Shown piece after piece: positions 8,553 to 19,532 of a stretch of 32,748 bases of DNA; within the stretch, counting starts at the first letter, position 1; every line of letters starts with the position of its first letter. The notes beneath the pieces are model-generated. The model was not told the origin of the DNA, did not search any database, and worked only from the letters and a program-made list of their open reading frames with translations. This stretch comes from an uncultured Candidatus Altimarinota bacterium (lineage in GTDB: Bacteria; Patescibacteriota; Gracilibacteria; BD1-5; UBA6164). The translations under genes and the position numbers were made by a program. The DNA is taken from positions 1-32,748 of the forward strand of contig CALLPL010000011.1 in NCBI GenBank assembly GCA_938015455.1, written 5' to 3'.

Positions 8553-9410
8553 CTATATTTCTTCCATCCTTGCGATAGTATTTCCCTTATATCTATCTTT
8601 TAAAAACTTCCAAAGACCATTTCAGGATGATGGTTCATTTCATCTCTTTTGTGTGGTTTTTCATTCAGGATAATCATCTGGAAACAAACTTCGAGCTAGT
8701 TTTCATCACTCGCCTCAATATCAGAGTAAATCTAGCACACAATCATCTATAGTTAATTCATTAGTCTCATCAATATTCATCCTAATATCCTCTATCATTC
8801 TTTCAAACTTTCTTCGCTGAACTTCGACCTTATCAGCAGGGTCCTTATCTGGGTTTAGTAAGGTATTTTTTCTAACTACCTCAAATGCACCCCAAGGAAT
8901 GGTATTTATATTCTCAGGTGTAATGCAAGCTATAAAATGTGGAAAGTATGAAGTTGCTCTTGAAAGAGCTCTCGTTAAAAGTTTAGCATCTATCCATCAT
9001 AAGTTCTCAGATGTAAGACTTTCCATTACTAATTCAGGAGCATAGCTTCCCTTTCATGTTTTTAATTGATTCTTTAACGATTCTCAATTAGAAACTCACC
9101 TCTCAGATTTCTCATTCATTGTTTCTAGACCTACTATTATTACCCTAGCAGAAGTCTTTACACTTTCAACCTCATCTTGTGGAAAAGTAATTCAAACCTC
9201 TATTCATACTTGGTGCACAAGATTCTCTCATATAAGCATTCAGGCCCTTATGTTTTCAGGAGAACAAATTCAATCGTCAGTCTGAAGTTTCATTAACTCA
9301 CAATATCTCTTCCATACTGCATGAAGCTCATTATCTGCTAAAAGATTTTTACCACTAAGGTGACCATAAAGGGTTCACAAAGCATTTACTTTCCCTAGTT
9401 TCTCTGACAT
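8553..9410 (-). CDS. uncharacterised 285-aa protein
   Basis: I do not recognise this protein. It is soluble, with no signal or membrane segment. The N-terminal part is helical (LGTLYGHLSGKNLL, ELHAVWKRYCELMKL). A central region has VIIVGLETMNEKSERG, and the second half holds TIPWGAFEVVRKN and a charged helix KVEVQRRKFERMIEDIRM. A Gly-rich stretch LLGYGGEGGKLARSLF (around 225-240) is mostly UGA-coded. The C-terminus is basic. It is separated from its neighbours by 67-77 nt of AT-rich DNA. On the minus strand the upstream gap contains two overlapping TATAAT-like boxes (9425-9435) that could be its -10. Probably lineage-specific. Confidence 0.75.
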
Positions 9411-9487
9411 CTATTAAGATTTTGATTATATTATATTTAAATTATTATGCTAAATAAACTTAAAAAACAAAATTTAAAATAGACAAG

Positions 9488-10363
9488 TTACATGTTGTTC
9501 ATTTTTTTGATAACTTTGATGAGAGCCTGAGTTCAGAGGTTTTCTTCTCAGGATTTTATGAGTTCTTGGTAGAGAGAATATACGAGGCTGAGTCCTGGAA
9601 GCTTGATATCCATTGCTTCACACTCATCTAGGGCTATTTTCATGTCTTTAACGAAGTGTTTTACAAAGAAACAAGTATCGAGCTCTCCCCGTGTAATACG
9701 TGGAGCAAGGTTCTGCCAGCCCCAGCTCCCTGCTGCTCATCCAGATACCACCTCTATAGTCTTCTCGATATCAAGTCATGATTTTTCAGCATAGACCAGT
9801 GCTTCACATAGAGCGATTGTATTTCCTGCTATCCCTATTTGATTTGCCATTTTAGTATGTTGTCCTGCTCCAGCTGTTCCACAATGGATGATGGTCTTCC
9901 CCATAAGTTCAAAGAGAGGAAGGACTTCCTTAAAGATATTCTCCTCTCACCCAACCATAATTGAGAGCTGTCCATTGATAGCTCAAATGTCTCATCCAGA
10001 TACTGGAGCATCGAGAGTTTGAATTCCCCTTTCTCCTGCCTTCTCAAAAATCTCTTTTGCAAGAGTTGGTTCAGTTGTAGTCATATCGACTAAGACATTC
10101 CCTGACTTACTATTTTCTATTATTCCCTCTTCTCAGAAATAGGTCTCTCTCACAGACTGTGGATTTCAGATAATACTAAAGAGTATATCCACAGAGCTTG
10201 CAATAGACTTTATAGTATCATGGTAGTGTGCTCATAGAGCGACTAAGTCATCTGTTTTAGATCGTGTTCTATTAAATACATGAACTTCATATCAAGCCTT
10301 AATAATATGCTGTACCATAGCGTGTCCCATAACACCCGTCCCTATCCATCCAATTTTTTTCAT
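9488..10363 (-). CDS. beta-hydroxyacid dehydrogenase (3-hydroxyisobutyrate dehydrogenase family)
   Basis: 291 aa, normal family length. NAD(P)-dependent oxidoreductase of the 6PGDH-like type. The N-terminal Rossmann domain shows GWIGTGVMGHAM (residues 5-16) with the dinucleotide GxGxxG, and VFNRTRSK after strand beta2, where Arg suggests NADP preference. The substrate motif DAPVSGGDIGA lies near 117-127, and the catalytic Lys is in GAGQHTKMANQ near residue 170. The all-alpha C-terminal domain includes FFVKHFVKDMKIAL and the PG-LV helix. UGA codes Gly in VSGG and elsewhere. Substrate could be 3-hydroxyisobutyrate, tartronate semialdehyde, succinic semialdehyde or similar and cannot be fixed by sequence. 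The 93-aa gene upstream ends 9 nt before it, so the two are probably co-transcribed. Confidence 0.9.
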
Positions 10364-10372
10364 AATTTCTTA

Positions 10373-10654
10373 TTATTTGTTAAGTCTAAATTTCTTAGGA
10401 TGAAAGAGTTCATCTCAAAATCAAGATATTCTTATCCTTTTTAGCATTCAATGCTCCGATGTTTCAGGTGGCTCAACAACGATTTCAGTAAGACTAAATA
10501 CTCGTCATTTGATTTTTTCTCCCTCTTTAGAAATTACGTCTTTAACACAGATTATTTCATCTCATTCTCTTGCAAATTGATCTTCTCACTTTACACGGAT
10601 TCCTTTATTTTTTATATCTTCTCTAGCACGATCAGCATCGATTACGTTCGACAT
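10373..10654 (-). CDS. uncharacterised 93-aa protein
   Basis: I do not recognise this protein. It is small, soluble and highly charged: the N-terminus [14 protein letters not shown], then two likely beta hairpins ([11 protein letters not shown] and [15 protein letters not shown]) and a basic C-terminus ending [10 protein letters not shown]. It could be a small nucleic-acid-binding or regulatory protein, but nothing specific is visible. It precedes the dehydrogenase by 9 nt on the same strand and faces away from exonuclease III across a 79-nt gap. Confidence 0.65.
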
Positions 10655-10733
10655 ATTTTTATACCTAAAGAAATATTTACTTTTTGCTTCGCTGCTATAT
10701 TATTTTGATATAGTTTATAATCAAGTGAAAATC

Positions 10734-11552
10734 ATGAAATATATATCTTGGAACGTAAATGGAGTTCGGGCAGTGCTAAAGAAAAATTTTATGGAATTTT
10801 TAAATGATGAAAATCCTGATATTTTGGCTATTCAAGAAACGAAGTGACGTCCAGAGCAGCTCACTAGGAAAGATCAGGCACTCCTAGAAGAAAGTGAGTA
10901 TCATCAATATTGGAATCCTGCTGTGAGACCTGGGTATTCTGGAACGGCTGTATTTTCAAAGAAAGAAGCCTTAAGTATTATTCATGGCATTGCAAAAGAG
11001 AGTTTTGATCATGAGAGTGTAGAATATGTAGATGAGACGCTTCTTGAAAACCACGAAGGAAGAGTTACGACTCTCGAGTTCGAAGATCATTATTTTGTAA
11101 CCGTCTACACTCCAAACTCTAAAGATGATCTAGCAAGACTCTGATATAGATATAATGTTTGGGACAAGGCATTCTTGCAGTATCTCAAATATCTAGAACA
11201 AACAAAACCAGTTGTTATCTGTGGAGATCTTAATGTAGCTCATAGACCAATTGATCTAGCTAGACCAAAGCAAAATACTATGAGTGCCTGATTTACTAAA
11301 GAAGAGAGAGAATGAATGGATAACTATCTTGACAGCTGATTTATAGACACCTTTAGAGCAAAATATCCAGATACTCCAGATAAGTACACTTGGTGGAGTT
11401 ATAGAGCCGGAGCAAGAGCCCGTAACGTAGGCTGGAGAATAGATTATTTCCTTATCTCCAAAAATTTGAGGGATAATCTCACTGGGGCAAGAATTTATGA
11501 TGAAACTCTCTGAAGCGACCATTGTCCTGTAGGTATTGATATAAAATTTTAA
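10734..11552 (+). CDS. xth: exodeoxyribonuclease III / AP endonuclease
   Basis: 272 aa. Class II AP endonuclease and 3'-5' exonuclease of base excision repair. Visible in order: WNVNGVRA (6-13), IQETK with metal-binding Glu35, [39 protein letters not shown] near 163 (catalytic Asp/Asn), the GFTKEER helix, [22 protein letters not shown] and the final SDHCPV (Asp/His pair near 262). This is the ExoA/ExoIII layout. CGG encodes the conserved Arg of NGVRA. UGA codes Gly in GFTKEEREG. The stop UAA overlaps the next start by one base (TAATG), coupling it to the PH-like gene. The following uvrC makes this a small DNA-repair transcript. Confidence 0.97.
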
Positions 11553-12214
11553 TGAAACTCTACCAAAAATATGTTCCCGAGTGACAAGAAATTCATGCAG
11601 TGATTCACCAACACTGGGTTGTTGTTATTGACGGTTTTATTCTATGGCTTGCATTTTGAGCATTTATTCCTTCGTTTCTATATTATCAGTCAGAGCGTAT
11701 TAGAGATTTGGTACCCTTTTACGCTGTAGAAGCATTACTTTTTGTTGTATTCCTCAAAATAGTCTATGAACTCTTTAATTGGTATCATGACGTATGGATT
11801 ATAACGGATGAAGCTGTCTATGATCTCGAATGGTCACTTTTTAAAACTAACCTTGAGAGCCTCCATCATGAAAATATAGAAGGTATAGAAATAGATAAAC
11901 ATCGTATATGGGATAGTATCTTTAACAAAGGAGATATTATCATCCATAAGTTCTGAGAGGAAGAACTTGCTATACTCAGCGCATATGCACCATATAAATC
12001 TGTAGATATTCTTGAGAACTTTATTCACCCAAAAGATGAAGAAGACGACAAAGATAGATTTGATATGATTATGGATGCTCTTGGATGAGTAGTGACAGAA
12101 CATTTAAAAAAACATGGGGTACAGTGAGACTCTGAGTGAGACGATATAGATGATTTAGCGAAAAAACGTCAGTATGATGATCGCTATACTATAGATCTTG
12201 GGGATGAAAAATAA
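11552..12214 (+). CDS. membrane-anchored bacterial PH-like (bPH2-type) domain protein
   Basis: 220 aa. Two membrane segments at about 23-44 and 52-75 are followed by VWIITDEAVYDLEWSLF and NIEGIEIDKHRIWD, which resemble the first strands and the xIxxV segment of bacterial PH-like domains (YdbS/YdbT-type). The C-terminal 50 residues are acidic and unstructured-looking (HPKDEEDDKDRF, GDSEGDDIDD). Function of such proteins is not established. It sits between xth and uvrC, overlapping the first by 1 nt and the second by 11 nt, so translation of all three is probably coupled. The family call is from pattern, not from an alignment. Confidence 0.65.
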
Positions 12215-14015
12215 TATTACTGACATACTTTCTTCCCTGCCCCACGCTCCTGGTGTGTATAAGTTCTATAATCTCTCGTGAGAGATTATTTATATTGGGA
12301 AGTCAAAAAACCTAAAGTCTCGAGTAAACAGCTATTTTTCATGACAACAAAAACTTAACTTCGCAAAAAAGAAGATGGTATGAAAAATATCTAATATAGA
12401 ATACATCGTAACAAATAATGAAACTGAATCTCTCATACTCGAGAACGATCTAGTCAAGAGGCTCCAGCCAAAGTATAATATCCTGCTCAAGGATGATAAA
12501 AACTTTCTCTACCTCAAGATTACAAAAGAGCAGTTCCCACAAATAAGAAAAACGAGAATATCCCCAACTAATATGAAAAAGTATGATGGAAAATACTTTG
12601 GCCCCTATATATCAGGATATCATGTAGAAGAAATACTAAAACTCTTAAAGAAAATTTACGGCTATGGTGTTGGCTCACATAACTTTTTTAAGAAGAAATG
12701 AGCCTATAGCCTCGATAGTTATATATTTGATGGTAACATACAGGCAGATGAGACTGAAATCAGAGAAATATACCTTAAAAAAATTTCTCAAATACAAAAA
12801 TTCCTCTCAGGAAATACACAAGATATAAAAGAAAGCTTGAGGTCTGAGATGTTAGTATTTGCTGAAAAAATGGAGTTTGAGGAAGCACAGAAACGTAAAG
12901 TTTCACTTGAGGCACTTGAGAGTCTAGATACTCTTCAGGTTGTGAGAGATGGAGTGTCTTGAGACTATATAGTTGTTCAGATACTTGAAAAATACGAAAA
13001 TATCTATATAGGAGTGATAGATATAAAGGATTCACGAATTACAGCGTATGAAAACTATGAGGTTGAAAATAAACTCTCAGAACAATGAAAAGATGTACTA
13101 AAAAAGTTTATAGAATGAAAATGGTTGGAAAACAGAGAGAGAAAGAAACTTATATTTCTTGCTCCTGAAAGCTTCAATGAACTCAGTGATATTTGAATAT
13201 CTATAGAAAAACCTCAATTGTGAGCAAAGTTTGATCTCCTAAAACTCTGTTATAAAAACCTCTATGAATATGCCCATAAGAAATATATGGCTAGTCTCTC
13301 AACCAAAGGATTTACTAAAAAGAATATGCAGGACCTGCTTGACCTCTTAGGCTACTGAGCAATAAATAAAGATATTATTTTTGAGTGTAATGATATCTCT
13401 CATCTCTCTTGAAGTCACACAGTTGCAAGTAGGAGTGTAATAGAGAACTGAAAGCCTAACAGTAAAAAATACAAGAAATTCCGAATTAAAACTTTGCAGG
13501 AAGGAAAAATTGATGACTTTGATTCTATGAGAGAGATTATGCAGCGAAGACTCAAAGAACTTGAAAAAATATGAAACTTCCCTGATCTCATAGTCATAGA
13601 TGGGTGAAAATGACAACTTAGCTCTGTAATGGAAATTATAGAAGCATCTGAATTTTTGCAAAAATCAGATCAAAAACTGCAAATTGTATCTCTTGCAAAA
13701 CAAGAAGAAGAGCTCTTTCTTCCTTGAGCTTCAGAGCCAATAGTCCTCGATAAAGAATCTCCTCAGCTCAGGCTCATACAAGCTCTTCGTGATGAAGCTC
13801 ACAGGTTTGCAATAAGCTTTAACAGGGATTCTCGGAGCAAGTCCATGAAGCAAAGCATCCTCGAAGCTATCCCTGGCATTTGACCAGCAACTCGCAAGAA
13901 AATACTCAAAACCTTTGGAAGTGTTGAATGACTCCAAAAGGCAGAAAAAAAAGAACTCCAAAGAGTCCTATGAAAGTCGGTTATTGAGAATCTAGAAAAT
14001 CATGGGATTACTTAG
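12204..14015 (+). CDS. uvrC: UvrABC excinuclease subunit C
   Basis: 603 aa, normal length. Makes the two incisions around a bulky lesion after UvrB loading. The GIY-YIG nuclease is at 15-95 (GVYKFYNLSG, IIYIGKSKNLKSRVNSYF). The UvrB-binding UVR motif is EKMEFEEAQKRK (near 225). The RNase H-like second nuclease is at about 390-480 (FECNDISHLSGSHTVAS, DDFDSMREIMQRRL, VIDGGKGQL). A tandem helix-hairpin-helix ends the protein (ILEAIPGIGPATRKKILKTF). UGA sits on Gly in SGE, DGGKGQ and PGIG. The N-terminus overlaps the PH-like gene by 11 nt and the C-terminus overlaps the convergent phosphatase gene by 8 nt. Confidence 0.97.
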
Positions 14016-14559
14016 AATATCTAAGAATTTCTCGAATAGAAGAGCCGTTAATACATCCGTAATTTATAGCTTCAAGCAAAGCTCAAAGGTTTCATTTTTG
14101 TCAGGTCATAATTTGGTACATAGCTATTACCATTCCTGTTCTTACTTGTCACTTCTTACAATGAACTAAGATTTGGTTGTCATTATTTTCCTCTAACTTT
14201 AAAATTAATTCAACTATCTCCCTACATCTTTCTTGAGTTAGTTCCTTTCTTAAATTAAAAGGAAAATGATGAAAGTTCATATCATTAAACCATGGGTAAA
14301 AATTTTCTGCTCTGTTACTCCAAGTTATATTATCAACAAGAGAAATAATGTGGTTAATTCATCTTTTTTTTACAGCTAATACTGCTGACGGATAGATAAA
14401 ATCACTCCTGTGTAATTGTTCTGATACTTGATAGAACCTTCTAGGGAGCCCCTCTTTTTTTCAATCAATTTCCATCCAATCTTCTGGACATGGTACTGGA
14501 TCTTGTTTCATTTCAGGTGATACATCTGAGGGGGGAAAGTATTGTACAATGTTTGCCAT
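14008..14559 (-). CDS. protein tyrosine / dual-specificity phosphatase-like protein
   Basis: 183 aa. The cysteine-phosphatase loop is clear: ILVHCKKGQVRTG, with nucleophile Cys134 and Arg140 (HCx5R), followed by a GMVIAMYQIM helix as in dual-specificity phosphatases. Upstream, INHIISLVDN (68-77) and FHHFPFNLRKE (97-107) match the strand and general-acid-loop region, although an obvious general-acid Asp is not placed and Asp93 is the nearest candidate. The N-terminal 40 residues are Pro-rich and unlike the family. Substrate (phosphoprotein, inositol phosphate or RNA 5' end) cannot be told. The start is 21 nt after the stop of the 71-aa gene. Confidence 0.8.
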
Positions 14560-14580
14560 AACTTATCTAGAGATTATTTA

Positions 14581-14796
14581 TTAAATATGTATTTCTATAT
14601 CTGCTCTTATTGATTCATTTCATCAAGTTTGCCATGGAATAAAAGCATTCTCTATTTTTATAAAATAGGATACCTTATCAGAAAAGAATTTAACTACCAC
14701 TTCTGGTTTTAGTTCTTTTAGTAGCTTACGGCAATCATTTACCGATTCTTTCCTCTCACTATCTACGAGGAATGAATTGGGATAGATATATTCCAT
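14581..14796 (-). CDS. uncharacterised 71-aa protein
   Basis: Not recognised. A small basic/acidic mixed protein, MEYIYPNSFLVDSERK..., with a helix NDCRKLLKELKPEV, a hydrophobic segment VVVKFFSDKVSYFIKI and IPWQTGGNES, where both Gly are UGA. A UAA lies just upstream in frame, so the AUG is the first possible start. It is 21 nt upstream of the phosphatase gene and probably shares its transcript. Confidence 0.6.
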
Positions 14797-14830
14797 TCAA
14801 TTTTAAGTTAATTAGTCAATAACGCTAGGA

Positions 14831-14858
14831 TTGCATTGTAATATTTTTGTTGTAAAAT
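14831..14858 (+). promoter_or_regulatory. promoter of the anchored-protein/tatD operon
   Basis: TTGCAT and TAAAAT are separated by 16 nt, and the expected start leaves a leader of about 26 nt before the GUG at 14891. The 94-nt gap otherwise holds only AT-rich sequence. Confidence 0.45.
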
Positions 14859-14890
14859 CAAAATAATATTTGGATATAACTTTACGGATT

Positions 14891-15418
14891 GTGAAAGACC
14901 TGTTTCAGAACTATCATCGTTACAAAATACTAAAACATTTAGGTATATTTTCTATAAGTATTGTCCTAGCTCTGAGTATAAATATGTTTCTATTAGGTGG
15001 AAAAACAGGTGAGTATTTAAAGGCAAATGTACTTGAGTGAGCAGGATCACAAAACGCAACTGCAGACTTTACTGTGAAGTCTGACGGAACTACTCTCAGT
15101 TTTCATAATTCTAAGCTTATGAATCAGGTTACAGAACTGAGCTTTTCTATAAGCTATGATCCAGAGCTATGAGACCCTAGTGAAGTAAAAACCCCTCTTG
15201 CATGATGAGATATTACTGAAATATCTAACCAGGCAGGATTTTCTACATACCTTATAAACTTTAGCTCTGCTACTGATATTTTAGAAGACTCTCCTATAGC
15301 AAGTACTGTATTTAATAAAATTTTAGAGGATACCGTCCATTTAAATGTGATGAATGTTAATTTCAAGGACCTAGATGGAGAAACCTATTTGCTCTCGAGT
15401 TCTTGAACTATGTTTTAG
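14891..15418 (+). CDS. membrane-anchored exported protein of unknown function
   Basis: 175 aa with a GUG start. A basic N-terminus (KDLFQNYHRYKILKH) and one hydrophobic segment at about 18-37 (LGIFSISIVLALSINMFLLG) act as signal anchor; the rest should be outside the membrane. The external part is rich in beta-type residues (ADFTVKSDGTTLSFHN, ELSFSISYDPELGDP, FSTYLINFSS, VHLNVMNVNFKDLDG), reminiscent of cohesin-like or other Ig-like folds that contain a SISYDPE strand. This resemblance is weak. No catalytic motif is seen. It ends 1 nt before tatD, so the pair is co-transcribed. Confidence 0.75.
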
Positions 15419-15419
15419 C

Positions 15420-16235
15420 ATGATGTACGATACTCATTGTCATCCCTATCTTGCAAAAGAAAAATCTCAAAATCTGATTCTTGAGAATTTTTTTTGATCT
15501 GGGTGAGAGTACCTTAATTGTATAGCTGTTGATATACAAAGTTCTAGAGTATCTATTGATCTTTCTAAGAAATACTCAGGAGTACAAGCAGTTATATGAA
15601 TTCATCCAACTCATTGCCTCGAATATAAATGAGCGCTAGAGAAAACAATAGAGGATTTAGAACTCTTATATAAAACTCATTCTCAGCATATAGTTGCTAT
15701 AGGTGAATGCTGACTTGATTACCATTGGTTACAAAGTCTTTCAGAGAAATATGCACTTCCTAAACAGGAGATCATAACTATCCAGAAAGAGTTTTTTAAG
15801 GCCCAGATCAATCTAGCAAAGAAATTAAAACTTCCTATCGTTATACACAATAGAAATGCTTCTGAAGACGTATTTCTGCTGCTCCAAGAGTCATGATTTA
15901 AAAACTTTGTATTTCACTGCTTCAGTGAGGGTTATGACTTTGCAATGAAGCTTATTAACTTTGCTCCTGAGTGTAAACTCTGATTTTGAGGTATTGTTAC
16001 ATTTAATAGTGCCCTTAAAATCCAAGAGGCTGCTGCTAAGATTCCACTTAAGAATATCCTAGTCGAAACAGATAGTCCTTATCTCACTCCTGCTCCTCAT
16101 AGAGGAAAACAAGAAAACGAACCTCTATATGTTCGTCATGTTCTTGATAAAATTATTGATTTAAGAGATGAAAGTCCTGAAGAGATAGAAAGAGAAATTT
16201 TTGAGAATAGTAAAAAATTATTTACTAAAAAATAA
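15420..16235 (+). CDS. tatD: TatD-family metal-dependent deoxyribonuclease
   Basis: 271 aa, family length. Amidohydrolase-fold 3'-5' exonuclease acting on DNA, and on RNA in some members. Metal ligands are all visible: DTHCHPYL (HxH near residue 6), IGIHPTHCLEYKG, IGECGLDYH (Glu near 100), PIVIHNRNA (His near 143), FVFHCFSEG (His near 169) and VETDSPYL (Asp near 220), then LTPAPHRGKQENEP as in the family. UGA codes Gly in IGIHP and ECGLDYH. It lies 1 nt after the anchored-protein gene and 57 nt before the RNB ribonuclease, together with which it may form a nucleic-acid-degrading block. Confidence 0.95.
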
Positions 16236-16292
16236 TTTCTTATTTTGTAAATATTTATTATTATCTATAGTAATAAATGATAATTATCTAAT

Positions 16293-17846
16293 GTGTCAAT
16301 AGTAGTAATTTGATGAAAAGATATAAATCTTCCAAAACCCCTTACGAGTTTCCCCAAAAGACATCCTAAAAAAGTTCGTAATGAAGCAAGGAATGTACAG
16401 GGTTTATTACAAGATATACTAAATAAGGAAGAAAGGAACTGAAGAAGAGATGTTTCTTGAATAACTATAGATAAGGCTGAGGCTGAATGTCTAGATGATG
16501 GTATTTCCGTGGAAAAAACACAAAACTGATATACAGTGCAAGTCTCTATTGCTGACCCTACTCAATTAGCACAACCTGGAAGTTTATTGTTTTGAGAAGC
16601 TTTAAAGAGAATGACCAGCATATATATATGAAATGTACAAGCCTATCATATGTTTCCTCGAGAGATATCTACAGACGCTGGCTCTCTTAATCATAACAAG
16701 AATAGATTAACTCTAACAATTGAAGCAAGAATAAATAATAACTTTGAAGTAGAATGAATTGATATCTTTCCATCAATCTTTTATAATAAGTCTCGAACAA
16801 ATCATAAGGCATTTCAGCAAGACTTCATAAATACGGCTTCATGAAAATATGAGGAATATGCAATTATGCATGAACTTGCAAGATGACTATTCCAAGTGAG
16901 AGGTGCAGAAGAAAGGATAAGGCACTTTAATGATATTGATAGAAGAATAATAGTTGGAGAAAGAATCTTGTGACACTCTAATTCTCACATAGCTAGCTTT
17001 ATTATAGAGGAATTTATGGTACTTGCTAATAGCGAGATTGCAAAATTCTGTAAGACTGAATGATTTCCATGAGTTTATAGAGTTCATATGCCAGATCATA
17101 CCTGATCAAAGCTACCAAAACATGTAGAAAGTGCATATTACAGTACAAAGGCACTTTCTCATCTTGCATTATGAGTAAATTCTTACTCTCACTTTACATC
17201 CCCCTTAAGGAGAATGGCTGATTTTTTCCTTCATATGAATTTATTAGCACATTTATGTAAAAAGGATCTACCAATAAACAGTATAAATCTTGAAGTTCTT
17301 ATTAATCATTTAAACAGAGCCCTAGAATTAATGATTATTGCGCAAAGACAAGAACTTGTAAATATGAATTGACTAAGGGTAATGAGAAAACATGAAAGAA
17401 AAAAAGCCAATTGAGAGGCAGATTGAAATATGAATTGAATACTAGATCATGTACAGTATGTAACAGGGAGAAGAAATTTAGTTCTCTCAGAAGTTGTGAG
17501 AAAAGATATGATTAAACAGATGCAAAGTGAAGAAAAAATCAATGGGAACTATATTGAACGTTTTTTATTTTCTAAAGAAAAGGAAATAATTATGGAGCTA
17601 AGGGATAGAATAATGGCAGATCCATTTACTTCAAGATATATATCGATATTCCAATCTACCTGAAGAATTACAATAAAGCAGCATAATAACAAAAAGTGAG
17701 TAGATGATAAGGGATATAAAATTACTATAAGTATTAAGGGTGAAGCCAGTAGGACTTTTTCAAAAGGGTGAAAGACACAAGCTAGAAAGCATGCTTATGC
17801 CTATATATTTGATAGTGTATTAAGTAGATTTGATAGTAATGAGTAA
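16293..17846 (+). CDS. RNB-domain (RNase II/R-family) ribonuclease with C-terminal dsRBD-like segment
   Basis: 517 aa, GUG start (UAA lies four codons upstream and no AUG is in frame). RNB enzymes degrade RNA 3'-5' to nucleotide monophosphates. The catalytic domain is at about 50-350: ITIDKAEAECLDDGI (57-71), SIADPTQLAQPGS, MFPREIST and SYSHFTSPLRRMADF near 297-311. Compared with E. coli RNase II, Asp201, Asp209 and Asp210 are kept (Asp60, 68, 69), but the position of Asp207 is Cys66. The cold-shock and S1 domains of RNase II/R are missing. The last ~55 residues (YKITISIKGEASRTF, SKGGKTQARKHAYAYIFD) resemble a double-stranded RNA-binding domain. The nucleotidase gene overlaps its end by 8 nt. 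Confidence 0.85.
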
Positions 17847-18624
17847 TCTCCTTAAATGACATACTCCACAAAATTCCTTTAATACTATAGATGCAGACAG
17901 ATGTATTTTTGAATGAACCCCCTGATGTGAAACAGCTTTTTGAGTGTTTTCAAGAGCACATCCAGGAAATAATATAAAAGAAGAGGCATCGGAGCTATTT
18001 CAACATTATTATAAGATTGAAATGGATATTCATATATCTGGTGCCGAAAAATTAGAGCACATGAAGGTATGGAATAAATTAGCATTAGCTATTTTATGAA
18101 AATATATTAATGAAGATCAATTCGAAAAAACTCTGGAATACGCAAGAAAAAATCTTCGAATCAGAGGATGAATGCAAAAATATTTTCAAGATAGCTACAA
18201 CTTATGAATACCTACAATAGTCTTCTCTGCTTGAGTAAGCAACGTCATAGAAGCTGTTCTGGAAGCTAATGAAATGCCATATACTACGGTTCATTCAAAC
18301 AAGTTAGGATTTGTGGATGGAAAGCTTCAACTTTTAAACGAAGGAGTATATATCTGAAACAAAGGCTGGATATCTCTTCCTGAAGAATTGAGAAAAAGTG
18401 TTAGCCAAAGAACGCACCAACTTGTAATTTGAGATTCTATCGATGATATACATATGTGAGATCCTGATAGAATTAGAAGTAATATATGATTCCTAAACTC
18501 TGAACAAATAGAAAAGTGAAATAGGGATAAATATAAACGTCTATTTGATCATGTTGAAGAGTCTGATACTTCTGATAATTGACTACTATTAGAACTCATC
18601 AGAGAGTTGGCAATGGCTGTATAA
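17839..18624 (+). CDS. pyrimidine 5'-nucleotidase, UMPH-1 (cytosolic 5'-nucleotidase III) family, HAD fold
   Basis: 261 aa. The family dephosphorylates pyrimidine nucleoside monophosphates (UMP, CMP); it is best known from eukaryotes. Seen: HAD motif I FNTIDADRCIF with Asp18/Asp20, the cap segment HYYKIEMD near 57, LRIRGGMQKYF, motif II GIPTIVFSAGVSNVIEAVL near 126-144, VHSNKLGFVDG, IGNKG (equivalent to the conserved NK), and motif III/IV LVIGDSIDDIHMGD near 199-212 followed by IGFLN. All are in family order. UGA codes the Gly of SAGV and of GDS. The start lies inside the end of the RNB gene (8-nt overlap), so the two are translationally coupled; an RNase making NMPs next to an NMP phosphatase suggests salvage. 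Confidence 0.88.
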
Positions 18625-18625
18625 G

Positions 18626-19528
<903 letters not shown>

Positions 19529-19532
19529 ATTA

